Positions 11,485 through 22,837 are shown, counted from the stretch's first letter. The stretch is DNA of 64,000 nt from Isoetes taiwanensis (GCA_021234155.1 JAJEKV010000011.1:7303132-7367131); one strand, 5' to 3'. A program made the numbers and translations. Notes: generated by a model from the sequence alone, not told the origin.

Positions 11485-13763
11485 ATGGATGCAGATTCAG
11501 AAGCTGATAGGGTGGACTCTGATGTCGCCCAGGTGAGTTCTGGAATCCTTAAGCCTCGCTCCAAAACCTTAGCATTTGAACAAAATTTAATACTTAGTTC
11601 CTCCCTTTAGATGACTGTGCCAGAGGCTTAGCTTGATCCGCATTCAGCAGCCCCCTCCCGGTTCATTTACAAGAGATGCTCTCGATTGGCAATTGGAGTT
11701 GCATCCAAGGCCAAATGCAAGCTTCCTTGCTGCTCCTGCTACTGAATTTTTCCTTCATGATGGGGAGCAATCTTTAATTCTGGTGTACACATGTTTCATC
11801 CCAACAAGTAGGGTTGCAGACTTTATAAAAGGCGAGGAGAACCGTCCAGGGTCCCATACAAATTATTCTCGGCAGCTCAAGAGTTTGGCAGATGAGAATT
11901 CACACCTAAGCCTTGTCAAGTAAGTAATTTTCTTGCATGATTTCCAAAAATTAATCTTGCCAATTTAGGTTACAACATTGCCTACAATTCAGCTAACCTT
12001 GGCTGTTATGTGACAGCTATTGGTGTGCCTTTGGGCCACAAGATCATAGGGACCATCCTCCACCTGCAAACCAATCACGCAGGAGCAAAACCAATTTTAA
12101 ACAGGGCTGCTTGTGCCACTTCCAAGCAAAGCAGTTGTATCTAAAGCATGAGTGCACCAAGTTAACTTTCTATGAGATGAACCATATTGATAGCAAGGAG
12201 CAGGTTTGCCATGGTAGTGGAGATCCAACATGCAAGAACACAAGGCTTGAGCTTGCACCTCATTTATCCAAGGAGAAGAAGGATTGGGCTAAGGATTTGA
12301 TACAACAAAATCATTCAGCTCAACAGGTCATGAGCAAGCACGAAGAGCGTTGGAGCTTACAAAAGCAAATTAATCCAGATAGACCAAGACATAGAGATGA
12401 ATTTCTTGCCATGGATGACCTTCACAACGTATCTCGTAAGGTCGCTAGATCCACTTGGATGTTGCATTGAGATGTTGCTTTAAGTGTCAGAATGTGGGTT
12501 TCTCTTCATCCTGAGAGCGTGTTTATGTATCAAGAGGGCAGGCCCTTTACTTTGGGTATAATGACTCCATTCCAGCTGAAAACTCTTTTGGAGCATGGAA
12601 AAGGCGAGGCAATTGCCATGGACTCCACTTTAAAAACCAATGACCATTGCTATAGTTTGTACGCATGGTTGCTTTATGACAGCCATGGGAATGGAGTTCC
12701 AGTAGCTTGGGTTCTTACATCTAATCAAGAGGAAGAGGAGATCCGACCATGGCTTGTGGCCATGAAGGAACACATCCATAATAATGATCCCACTTGGTCC
12801 CCTTCTTGCTTCATTGTGGATGATGCCCAGGCCGAGATCAATTCTTTGAGGGATGTTTGGCCCATGTCACGTATCCAATTGTGCTTGTGGCATGTGAGAC
12901 AAAATTGGTTGAAGATGTTGGTGAAGCGGGTTAAAGATAAGAAGCGGAGGGCCCAAATGTTCAAGGAATTAGGAGACATCATGTATGGTATTCATGTTGA
13001 TGGGGATGGTAGATATGGGCAAGACTACATAGACTCATGTAGGGAAGAGGGATTAAGACGCTTGGAAGAGTTCAAGGAAAGGCACAAGGTCTACAAGAAA
13101 GTTGTGAAATACATGAGCAAGGTGTGGACAAAGAACATTACTTCCTGGATTGTTGCTACTCGGATGTATCCCCATGCAAACCAAGAGACAAATGCAAGCA
13201 TAGAGTCATATCATGCCACTATGAAGAGGAGGCTTGGTCTCTCCAAGCATTGGACGCAGGATTGATTGGTTGCTTTACATGCTGACATGCATAATGGAAA
13301 CGCATATATATCCTTTGATAGGTTCAAGAAAGACTATGGTTTTAAAATCAACCGCAAACAGGAACAGGTTATCGAGACAACAATCATTGGGGCAAAAAAG
13401 ATTCCTGATGCAGCAATGAGGTGGCTAGACTACCAACAAGGAAGGGCTGAAGTTTGGAGCCAAAACATGGATGCTTGGGATGAGAATAGAGAGGCCCTTT
13501 CATAAATGGTAGTTGTGGCAAATGAGAATTGGGCTTGCTGCGATTGCCCATGGGGTATGAAGGGTAACATGTGCAAGCATCAAATTAAAGTGATTCAAAT
13601 GATGGGCAGCTATAGGGATGAAGACATATTGAGAGTGTGTGGAACTCTTTACGGTTCCCAAGCTGGTGGGTTGGAAAACTTGAGATCTATTGCAGAGGAT
13701 TATGAGGTGGATGAGTGTAGCGATGACGTCGTGCCTTCTACTTTGACCTCAACAAGCGTTTGA
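11485..13763 (+). pseudogene. MULE (MuDR-type) transposase, three exons, nonsense mutations
   Basis: A spliced model fits well. Exon 1 is 11485-11532 (MDADSEADRVDSDVAQ, donor GTGAGT). Exon 2 is 11624-11919 (acceptor GTGCCAG, donor GTAAGT). Exon 3 is 12017-13763 (acceptor TGTGACAG), and it joins in phase to give NYWCAFGP. Domains in order: an N-terminal Cys/His finger (YWCAFGP, CLCHF, H.C), the MULE DDE domain with MDST (Asp at about 12621), FIVDDAQ (about 12819) and ASIESYH, the conserved CLWHVRQNW, and a SWIM finger (CCDCPWGMKGNMCKH). All of exon 3 stays in one frame but carries TGA at 12468 and 13263 and TAA at 13503, so it cannot make full-length transposase. It sits inside the Copia element and is younger than it. 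A FAR1/FHY3-type domesticated gene is less likely given its location and decay. Confidence 0.82.
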
Positions 13764-14928
13764 TGTCGAGGAGGAGCCACATGTTGGTAAGTGCTGGTTT
13801 GATCCACGGGTCTTTAGGAGGCCAGATTGAAGAACTGTGGTCGCTGCAAACAGTTCTGAGCAAGCAAGGCTTGCATCCAAAGAAGCCAGGGTCGGAACTG
13901 AGTTTTTCCACAGGCCATGATTGGCCTTGAAAATTGCAAAGGAGGGTCTTAGGGCCCGAAGTTGGTCTTGTTAAATTTTTGTGGCAGTTGGAGCTCTCAG
14001 TTGGGAGCTTCGACTGAGTGAAGCGGGTGAGCAAGGAAAAATAGTTCATCCCCAATTTGTGGAAGTTGGGATCCCGACTTGGAGTAGGTAATGGGTTGCA
14101 GGGTTTATGGAGACATATAGAAAGATCTGTGAGAATAAATTGGCCATTCCAGAGAATCCTGCTATGAGCAAGATAAGAAATTTAGGCACTATAAGAGTTT
14201 GTCCCAAACCGTCTTAAGATGATAGACTAGAAGAAAAAGGGGTTGAAAAGAAAACACGCCCAGATAGAGTGGGATCCGCCATGTCCTTCATGCAGAGTTG
14301 TGAAAGGGCTTGTTTGCCTCATATTTGTTTACGTTCTTGTAGCTATTTTTTATGCTTGTGCTATGGCGGTGGAGGCATACAGAACAGTAGCACCAAAGGT
14401 ATATGTAGATTGTTTGCGTAAAATTTCAAATTTGTAAAATAAAATTGACTTGTATCTTGACTTCCTTCAAAGGTCGAGAATTCATATGCTGAGGTGGAAA
14501 ATCCAGTTTGACCCCATCACAGATTTTGCGGGCAGGGAAGAATGTGTTAGAAGGAATATACTTGGGAATATTATTAAAATCAATGGCTATAATTTCAAGG
14601 TAGGAAAAAACAAGCCATAAGATAATAAAGCAGAAGTATTTGTTCCTTAAGATGCAAACCAAACTTTGTGCAAAAGGGCTATAAGGAATTGTTTTAGGAG
14701 AGAACACCATGCCCATTTCTCGTGCAATAGGTGCCAAAGTTGCCCTTTCGGCTGCTGCTAAAATTGTCAAGGAAGAGAATGCAAGTGAAGATACAACAAA
14801 GGCAGAGATTGAAAGGCAAGCCTTAGCCAAATAGTTGTAGAAATATTGGGTAGCAAGGAGCAGAATACTTAAGTATCTTGATGATATCCTTATGCCACAG
14901 CTTGCAGAAGCAACATCTGCAAAAGAAG
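13764..14928 (+). other. possible exon-like segments downstream of the MULE
   Basis: Three open segments look exon-like but were not recognised. 14243-14395 includes a hydrophobic stretch VKGLVCLIFVYVLVAIFYAC and ends with donor-like AAAG/GTATAT. 14473-14599 is bounded by CAAAG and GTAGGA and reads RIHMLRWKIQFDPITDFAGR. 14709-14834 reads MPISRAIGAKVALSAAAKIV. They could be captured host exons carried by the MULE (Pack-MULE style) or its 3' region. Unproven. Confidence 0.3.
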
Positions 14929-16143
14929 CATAGGGTACTCTCAAGTACCAGGCATCGATTTTCATGAAACTTTTACCCAGTTGCTCACCTCACATCTATT
15001 AGATTGGAAATTGCCTTGGTAGTGGCTCATAGCCTAGGACTCTAGCAGATGGATGTCAAAACTACTTTCCCCAATGGAAAGCTAAAAGAAGTCTACATGA
15101 AGTAAGTAGCTGGCTTTATCACCACAGGACAAGAGAAATTGGTCTACAAGCTCAAAAGGGCAATTTATGGGTTTTGACAGTCATTCAGGCAATGGTATCA
15201 CACCATTCATCAATTTTTCACTCAATGGATCTTTCTCGCAGCCAAGCAGATTGCAATATATACTTCAGGTTTCATGTTCCAAAATGATAATCATAGTACT
15301 CTACATTGATGATTTAATCTTGGCAAGCAATTGTGAGTCCTTGATGAAGGACATTAAGAATGCACTCAATCAACGCTTCTACATGACAAGATACTTTGTT
15401 TGAATACAAGTTTGTAGGATCAAATCACTGGTGACATCACGTTGCATCAACCAAAGCTATCCAAGCCTTGCTCTCCAAATGCAATATGGAATCATATAAG
15501 TCTCTCGCAAGCCCTGCTGCAAACCAAATGCAAGAAGTTTGCTACATAGGCTTAACGGACTCTTTGATGCATTATACACTTTGTACTAGGCCCAACATAT
15601 CCCAAGCAGTGATTACATTAATTCAGCGCCTGAAGAAACCTGCACCACAGCATTGGCAAGGATTAAAGTGGTTGCTTAGATATCTCCAAGGCACTCAAGG
15701 CCTTGGCATCACCTTCCATGTAGATAGTTCTCTTCTTCTTGAAGGATATCTTGATGCAGACCATATAAGAGACCACATGGACAGAAAATCCCGTAGTGAA
15801 TTTTATTTTGTGCTGCAAGGGAGAGCAGTGTCTTAGTCCAGCAAAAAACAAAAGTGCATCACTACCTCCAGTTGCGAATCAGAGTACATAGCTTTAGCTT
15901 CTGCAACTAAAGAAGCTATATGGCTCCGAAGAATTCTTAAAGAACTTAACACTTCACAAGACACTGACATCTTCAATGATACTAGAGCAGCTCTGTCACT
16001 TGCTAAGAATTCTACCAAGTTCTCAAAGGCCAAGAACATAGAGATCTAATATCACTTCACTATGGAAAAGATTATAGAAAGAAAGACTACCATATAGTAC
16101 CTCAGAACGGACAAAATGACTGTGGATATTCTACCAAACCTTT
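14929..16143 (+). pseudogene. Copia pol remnant: reverse transcriptase and RNase H
   Basis: Copia RT landmarks appear in order but in shifting frames: GYSQVPGIDFHETF (from 14929), MDVKTTFPNG (about 15049), GQEKLVYKLKRAIYG, the catalytic YIDD at 15302-15313 within LHIDDLILAS-type text, then RNase H motifs SCESEYIALASATKEAIWLR (about 15874) and KNIEI. Several stops and frameshifts (for example after TRYFV at about 15403) inactivate it. The plus orientation agrees with the LTR, PBS and PPT order. The leftmost readable codon abuts unrelated sequence at about 14928, marking a breakpoint between integrase and RT. Confidence 0.8.
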
Positions 16144-16340
16144 AAACTTTTCTGCAGATGCATTGTAGAATTGGGCATGCGTCATCTGATCATGCAAGAA
16201 GAGAGTAACAGTTTATTTTCCTTGAAGGGGAGCAAGTGCAGATCTAGTTCAGTTTCTGTTATTTAGAATAGTATTTGGAAGTCATTGCCAGAATTGTTGA
16301 AGTGAAATGTTTATTTGAATAGGTCTGATTTGAGGAGGAC

Positions 16341-16591
16341 TGTTGGAACATCTTGTAAAGGTTAGCTAACAAACAGACCTACCAATAAAAGTCTGGGAGT
16401 TATCGGCCTGATTAATGTTTCAACCCTAAAATCCAGCAACCAATTTTGGCCTATTTTCTGGATGCAAGAATCCTTCCCAATTTATCTCAGTGGCTGTTTG
16501 GAGCCTCCAAGATTTAGGGATGCCATCCTTTTATCTTTTGTGTTGTTTATTTTTCTATGATCAATTTGCAAATGGAGTGTCTTTGTTTTCA
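16341..16591 (+). repeat. 3' LTR of the Copia element
   Basis: Starts TGTTGGAACATC right after the purine-rich tract and ends TTTTCA. It is paired with 9032-9274 and flanked by TTCGA at 16592-16596. Confidence 0.82.
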
Positions 16592-16596
16592 TTCGA

Positions 16597-17111
16597 ACTG
16601 ATAGGAATCAAAAAAAATTCAGGATGGCTGGAGTGTTTGCCATGGTCTGAGCTTCTTTGGCCAGAACTAAAGAAATGTTCGCAGCGGCCTTGGCCGCCGC
16701 AATAAATTTCTTGTATATATAAATGGGCTTTATCAAGCTACTCTTGAACTTACAAGTTATTACGTTTGCAAATGCTTTTTACAAATGGTCGAAAAAAAAA
16801 GGTTTTAATTAAAAATAAGATTTTAATGAGAGGTTCTCTTTCTTTTTTGCTTTTTTTCTTTTTTTGAGGGCAAGTTTTTTTTGTATTTCATTTAAAGAAA
16901 ATACATAGTAGGATGGTATACCAAGAAGGAATACACGTTAACATAAGTCTATATTTAGAAGTAGCCTAAATCATAGACATAGACTTTAAAATACCGTGAA
17001 TCCCAGCCCATGAAACGATACCTTATAAACTGGTACCATAGACACCTAGTATAAAAACCAGACTTCATTGAGCTTCAATAAAAAAAAAAAAACAGACTTT
17101 AAGATTTTGAT
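16597..17111. other. intergenic, no gene seen
   Basis: AT-rich with homopolymer runs. The segment GCCGCCGCAATAAATTTC, then TTGTATATA at about 16694 has a close relative at 33668-33697, suggesting a shared repeat end. Confidence 0.4.
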
Positions 17112-17328
17112 GAGATAGATAGATAGATAGATAGTAGTTTTAACGTCACGCCACTAGGCAGCATCCAACTGGACATGTGACCACACACCACACTACATTG
17201 CTTGGTTGGGCCCTGCCCCCAACCACCTTACATTGCGTCTGCCCCAACAGTACCGAGTGCGATTCTGGGCAGTCTCGAACTCGAGACCACATTGCTAAGG
17301 AACTAGTGTGTTACCACTAGACCAGAGA
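17112..17328 (-). mobile_element. tRNA-derived SINE with (CTAT)n tail
   Basis: Read on the minus strand from 17328: a tRNA-like head, TCTGGTCTAGTGGTAACAC (A-box-like), and then a B-box-like GAGTTCGAGAC (17272-17282). A body follows, ending in five to six CTAT units (17113-17134). Its body (ACGTCACGCCACT and GGACATGTGA on the plus strand) matches the SINE at 19.6 kb, so they are one family with different simple tails. Confidence 0.7.
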
Positions 17329-17334
17329 GAATGT

Positions 17335-17964
17335 CAAAATTGTTATGGCACGCTCACAGAGGTCAGCTTCAGATGATCTTGGGCTCGTTGGAAAGCTTTC
17401 GTAGAGAGCTTTCTGTTGACATATGGTTTGGCCCATATCTATCAATATAGTTACCTAATTTTTGTACTTTTCAATCTGAATACCTTTTTACAAAGTGCAG
17501 ATTTGATGGTAATATGCTTTTTATCATAACTTTTGAATCCAAACTCCATTTTGTGTGTTTTTTATTGCTTTAGAGAGCTCTCTTTGGAATTTTTGTGATG
17601 ATGTATAATATGCTTATATTTGGATAAGTTTCTGTGTCAAAACAGCAAATTTTTGTCAATTTGGTAGGGTTTCACACCTGATTAATACATGATTTGCACA
17701 ACAACAAATCATACTCTATGTCCAATTGATCATTTTGGTCATGTCTTTTGTCCTTTATCATTGTAGTGCAGTAAACTTTTATAAAGATATTGAACAGATG
17801 ATGATATTGTGGCCACGTTTTATATCGGAGAAAAAAAATTAAAACTTTTTATTTTGGTGTGTTATGGGAGATATTGTTTTTTTGGTTTGAAAAAGAAATA
17901 AAAATTCAAAAAACATTAGCAAGTTCATGAATAACATATAAACCATCAAATATAGCACAAATCC
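17335..17964. other. intergenic, no gene seen
   Basis: AT-rich; includes GGCTCGTTGGAAAGCTTTC at about 17383, which looks like part of a dispersed repeat but could not be assigned. Confidence 0.35.
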
Positions 17965-17965
17965 C

Positions 17966-19885
17966 TATATGTAGCACAATAACAGGGGGTTCCAGGGGAT
18001 TTGATATGGATGTAAAAATAACAATTCCTAAAACCATAGACCATATATTCCTAAAACTTGAATGGGTTGTTTTAGAAAAAACATAAATTCAAGATAGAAA
18101 ATAATCACGTTAGCTCCCTGGTTCTATTGGTCAATGCAGTCTTATTAGGACATTGAGTTATTTTGATAGAGGTTCGAGCCCGCATATTTCATATTTTAAA
18201 ACCTTAGAGAAAGCCGTATAGAGGTTCGATATTCCCTCAAAACCTTAGGCGAACATATTTCAAAATCGTAGGCGCTCCGATTATAAATAACTATAAGCGA
18301 AACGAGGGGTGCCCAGAGGCCCCAATATACGGTTGGGGCCGTAGGATCGACGGATCCGATGACTGTGGTAGTCCAGGATGCACCTCGTCTAAAATATGTA
18401 CCACAATAATAGGGGGTTCCAGGGGATTTGATATGGATGTAAGAATAACAATTCATAAAACTATAGACCATATATTCCAAAAACTTGACTGGGTTGTTAT
18501 AAAAAAAAGAAACATAAACTCAAGATAGAAAATAATCACTTTAGCTCACTGGTCCTATTGGCCAAAGCAGTCTTATTAAGACATTGAGTTATTTTGGTAG
18601 AGGTTCGAGCCCCCATATTTCATATTCTAAAACCTTAGAAAAAGCCGTATAGAGGTTCAATATTCCCTTAAAGCCTTAGTCGAACATATCTCAAAATCAT
18701 AGGTGCCCCCAATTATAAATGATGCAAACATATTTCAAAATCATAGGTGCCCCCAATAATAATTGACTATAAGCAAAATGAGAGGTGCCCAAGGCCCCAA
18801 CATATGGTCTGGGCCGTAGGATCGACGGATTCGACGACTATGGTAGTCCAGGATGCACCTCGTTTAGAATATGTAGCACAATAATAGGGGGTTCCAAGGG
18901 ATTTGATATGGATGTAAAAATAACAATTCCTAAAACCATAGACCATATATTCCTAAAACTTGAATGGGTTGTTTTAAAAAAAAACATAAATTCAAGATAG
19001 AAAATAATTACTTTAACTCATTAGTTCTATTGGCCGACGCAATCTTATTAGGACATTGAGTTATTTTGATAGAGGTTTGAGCCCGCATATTTCATATTTT
19101 AAAACCTTAGAGAAAGCGGTACAGAGGTTCGATATTCCCTCAAAACCTTAAGCAAACATATTTCAAAATCATAGGCGCTTTACAGAGGTTCGATATTCCC
19201 TCAAAACCTTAGGCGAACATATTTCAAAATTATAGGCACCCCGATTATAAATGACTATAAGCGAAACTAGAGATGCCTAGCGGCTACGGTCTGGGTTGTA
19301 GGATTGACGGATCCGACGACTGTGGTAGTCCAGGATGCACCACGTTTAGAATATGTAGCACAATAATGGGGGGTTCCAGGAGATTTGATATGGATGTAAG
19401 AATAACAATTCCTAAAACCATAGACCATATATTCCTAAAACTTGACTCGGTTGTTATAAAAAAAAACATAAATTCAATATTGAAAATAATCATGTTAGCT
19501 CACTGGTTCTATTGTCCAAAGCAGTTTTATTAAGATATTGAGTTATTTTGGTAGAGGTTCGAGCCCCCGTATTTCATATTCTAAAACCTTAGATTGATTG
19601 ATTGATTGTATTTTTACGTCATGCCACATTGGCAACGTCCATGAGGACATATGACGGACCCCCAGAGACTTGAACACAAGATCTCTTAGTTGCTAACCCA
19701 AGGGACTAGCCAATAAGAGAAAGCCTATAGAGGTTTGATATTACCTCAAAACGTTAGGCGAACATATTTCAAAATCATAGATGCCCCGATTATAAACGAC
19801 TATAAGCAAAACGAGAGGTGCCCAGAGGCCCCAGCATACGGTCTGGGCCATAGGATGACGGATCCGACGACTATGGTAGTATATA
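17966..19885 (+). repeat. four tandem 430-490-bp units with internal tRNA-like pol III promoter
   Basis: Units begin at about 17971, 18398, 18873 and 19365 with GTAGCACAATAA, then AGGGGGTTCC (the second has GTACCAC). Each continues through GATTTGATATGGATGTAA, CATAGACCATATATTCC and a tRNA-like segment. That segment has A-box-like TAGCTCACTGGTT and B-box GGTTCGAGCCC (18171-18181, 18602-18612, 19556-19566; GGTTTGAGCCC at 19074-19084), about 60 bp apart. Each unit closes with a GC-rich GATCGACGGATCCGA segment. Unit four is interrupted by another SINE. Inverted, diverged copies lie at 21.6-22.26 and 25.07-25.4 kb. Confidence 0.8.
19593..19717 (-). mobile_element. tRNA-derived SINE with (CAAT)n tail, inserted in repeat unit 4
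   Basis: On the minus strand it starts GGCTAGTCCCTTGGGTTAGC (A-box region) and has B-box-like GTGTTCAAGTCTC near 19664-19676. Its body matches the 17.1-kb SINE and it ends with four CAAT units (plus strand GATTGATTGATTG). It splits the sequence CCTTAGAGAAAGCC, which is continuous in sister units. A clear target duplication was not resolved. Confidence 0.7.
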
Positions 19886-19889
19886 CAAA

Positions 19890-20565
19890 GAAATTGTTGG
19901 AGAACTGGAGCAACAGATTAAATAAGAAATTTAGCAAACTGAAGGCACTTTTGCAAGAGCACCTTGTTTGTTTCCTATAGTTTCTTCGATTGCCTATAAT
20001 TAAAATGGTCCAACTTTTGTTCTTTTTTTATTTCCTCTAGTTTGTTCGATTGCCTAAAATTAAAATGGAACAAATCATAGATGAACCACTTAATGGTATA
20101 AATATTGTATTTTAGTTTTATGAAGGAATAGCCCCCCGAGCCATTTTTTGGCCCAAAAAAAGGGCCAAGCGGACTTCTCTTTGACTGGACCCAAAAATGG
20201 CCCAGAGGGCCATTCATCCAACATGAAGGAGACGATGCTATTTCCCGCCATAGATCAATGCCACGTAAACGGTTGGTATTATGCTTGTTCCAAAATGTGG
20301 AGCAACGGCAGAATGAAGCTCAGAATGTAGACCAAAAAGGACATCAACAATCACAAGAGAGATTCACAAAAAGAATCGTTGACATGTGTCAACATCATAT
20401 TGGCTCACGTAGCTAAAAGTAGCTTGGCAATTCTTCACATGGAGCCAATATTTCACCGCAAATGGCCTTGCGGGCGTGACTAGTTTTTGTTTAACTATTT
20501 TGTTTATTCTTGTTTGGCTTAAACCCAAGTCATTGTTATCGTCATTGTCATTGTCATTGTTATTG
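19890..20565. other. intergenic with short inverted duplications
   Basis: Contains two related segments, TTTCCTATAGTTTCTTCGAT at 19972 and TTTCCTCTAGTTTGTTCGAT at 20031, and a GGCCC-rich partial palindrome at 20135-20215. No gene recognised. Confidence 0.4.
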
Positions 20566-21640
20566 TGCTACATATTCTCAAATTAGAGCTCGCATGTAAC
20601 AGATAAAAGCTCCCGTTTTCATTCATCTCAGCAGTTTTTCTGCAATGGTATAGAGTGTGTAGCTGCACATCGCAGGCTACCCAAAAAATGAAAAACGTAG
20701 GGAATATCCAGTTATAACACCTGGACCGCAAATAAAATTGTTTGCTACAGATGTTAGCTAATGTACCTGCTGAGAGCTTATCGCCGGGATTAAAAAACCC
20801 CGCCCTTTCGAGTTTTCGAGGAAAAACTCTAGCGATAAGACCTCGGCAAACGGCTTGGACAATGTAAGGCTGCTAAACGTTCCCACAAAAAGGACCCACG
20901 CTCCATAGAGAATACCGAAGTCGCACATCACCTCTGGACCTACACATCACCAACAAAAAAACCAATAGAGAAAAAACCTCGAAAAAGCGAGGGGCTAGTC
21001 ACGCGTGCCACGCAACAAAAAACAACATTTACAATATACACATCAAGGGAGGGTGGTGGGAGTCGAGACTGTTGAGAGAGGAGAAAATGTTGATGAGAAG
21101 TCGATGAAGAACTTACAAGAAATAGCGATCCCCAAACGAACCAGAGCCCCCGAAAATACATGTAATGCATGCATGCATGGGAGAGATGCATGCTCGCCCT
21201 ATTCGAGAATACTGATCTGATGGCTCGGATCGATGACATTCTCAAATTAGGGCTCACATGAAACAGACAAAAGCTCCTGACAAAAAGAGAACTTCCTTTT
21301 TGAAAAAAAGATCGAGGTCGAAGGTCAAAGGATGATGGCCAAAAAAGGGACACGATCGGAGAAGAACATGGAACTAGACGCCAAAACTATCAAACCAAGC
21401 AGGAAGAAGCCCCTCCCCTGCATGGTGTCAAAGAAAGAGAGTCAAGGGGACTGCTGAGAGAGGAGAAAACGCCGATGAGAACTCGATGAAGAACCTGGAA
21501 GAAATAGCTATCTCCAAATGAACCAGAGCTCCGAAAAATGCATGCAATGCATGCATAGGAGAGATGCATGCTTGCCTTATTCGAGAATACCAATCCGATG
21601 GCTCGAATCGATGGCATTCTAAATGAGGTGCACCCTGGAC
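20566..21640. repeat. mosaic repeat modules (ATGCATGC-bearing), two sub-copies
   Basis: Starts at a TGCTACATATTC junction (20568). Includes the GGGATTAAAAAACCCC-type module (20781-20840). Two related stretches (about 21060-21240 and 21440-21620) share GAGAGAGGAGAAAA, GATGAAGAAC, ATGCATGCAT and GCTCGGATCGATG-type text. The same stretches occur twice more at 24.54-24.72 and 24.89-25.07 kb. Reading frames here are not conserved between copies, so it is unlikely to be coding. Confidence 0.65.
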
Positions 21641-22262
21641 TACAGTTATCGGATCTATCGATCCTATGGCCCAGATTATATGTTGGAACCTTTGGGCACC
21701 TCTCCTTTCGCTTATACTCATTTATGATTGGGGGCACCTATGATTTTGAAATATGAAACACGAGTTCATCTAAGGTTTTAATGGAATATCGAGTCTCTAT
21801 ATGTCTTCGCCTAAGGTTTTAGAATATGAACTACGGGGCTTGAACCTCTACCAAAATAACTCAATGTCCTAATAAGACTACTTTGACCAATATAACCAGC
21901 GAGTTCACGTGGTTATTTTTTATCTTAAATCTATATTTTTCTTTATAACAACCTGTTCAATTGTTTTAGGGATATGGTCTATGGTTTCAAGAATTGTTGT
22001 TTTTACATCCATATCAAATCCTCCTGGAACTCCCTGTTATTGTGCTACATATTCTAAACAAGGTGCACCCTGAGCTACCACAGTCATCGGATCCGTCCAT
22101 CCTGCGGCCCAGATCGTATGTTGGAGCCTCTGGGCACCTCTCGGTTCGCTTATAGTCATTTATGATTGGGGGCACCTATGATTTTGAAATATGAATATGA
22201 GTTCTCCTAAGGTTTTGATGTAATATCGAGTCAAATCCTCCTGGAACTCCTTGTTATTGTGC
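21640..22262 (-). repeat. inverted, rearranged copies of the tRNA-like repeat unit
   Basis: Minus-strand copies of the 17.9-19.9 kb unit. The B-box complement (GGGGCTTGAACCTC) is at about 21836-21849, and the AGGGGGTTCC end appears as GGAACTCCCTGTTATTGTGC at 22027. A second partial unit runs 22050-22262 and ends TGCTACATATTC, where a foldback MITE begins immediately. Confidence 0.7.
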
Positions 22263-22650
22263 TACATATTCCCCCTTAAACCCCCTTTGGTTTGGGTGCT
22301 TATTCACACGGGGGTGACTCCGGGCAACGAGAGCTCTTGGATAGGCATATTCAACCCTTATTCCTTAATCTACACCGTACGTAAAGTTCCTCGTTTGTGG
22401 GGTATGCAAGTACACAAATTGGTATACCGTATAACAACATATGCAAAATACTATAAGATTTGAAGCAAAATACTGTATGGTGTTGATTTTATACGTGGAA
22501 AATATAATTACAAGGGCTCTCGCTGCCCTACGTCACCCCCCGTGTGAATAAGCACCCAAACCAAAGGGGGTTTAAGGGGGATTTTAATTTGAATATGTTA
22601 AACCCAATGGTTGTGTTCATTAATGTTAATTTAATATCTACAATTTTAAG
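22263..22650 (+). mobile_element. foldback MITE, copy 2 (left arm shortened)
   Basis: The left arm starts abruptly at CCCCCTTAAACCCCC right after a TGCTACATATT junction. The right arm (22545-22650) is complete. Both arms carry the same change, GGTGCTTATTC and GAATAAGCACC, in place of GCATATTC, so the arms remain complementary to each other. Confidence 0.78.
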
Positions 22651-22837
22651 AAAAAAAAAGAATTGTCAATAACCACCTTTAGTAATAACTAGTAATTTGG
22701 GACAATAACTAGTAATTTTAAAGATAATATGAGTAACACAAGCAATAATATGAATAATATGGTAGATATTGTGAGGAAGAGCTACATTTTAATTCGCCAA
22801 GGTTAAAGGAAGGTTGACATTTCCAATTTCAAACAAG

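Larger units (their letters stand above)
9032..16591 (+). mobile_element. Copia (Ty1-type) LTR retrotransposon, degenerate, with nested MULE
   Basis: Two related LTRs bound the element, at 9032-9274 and 16341-16591. The perfect 5-bp direct duplication TTCGA occurs just outside both (9027-9031 and 16592-16596). A primer-binding-like TGGTATCAGA follows the first LTR and a purine-rich GAGGAGGAC precedes the second. Between them only the reverse transcriptase and RNase H part of pol is recognisable (14929-16143). Gag, protease and integrase were not found. The 7.6-kb length exceeds the usual 4.5-5.5 kb of Copia, consistent with internal insertion of the MULE at 11.5-13.8 kb. The LTRs differ at many sites, so the insertion is old. 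Confidence 0.85.

Noticed and set aside
14426-14965. 179-codon minus-strand frame downstream of the MULE
   Set aside because: It is antisense to plus-strand exon-like segments and to the start of Copia RT (GYSQVPGIDF), and has no recognisable domain.
17150-17330. Functional tRNA gene on the minus strand
   Set aside because: A- and B-box-like text is present but no convincing acceptor stem or anticodon arm, and it is followed by a SINE body and (CTAT)n tail.
18111-19566. tRNA genes inside the tandem units
   Set aside because: Boxes are present but the intervening sequence cannot fold as a cloverleaf by inspection; it is better explained as a SINE-like promoter.
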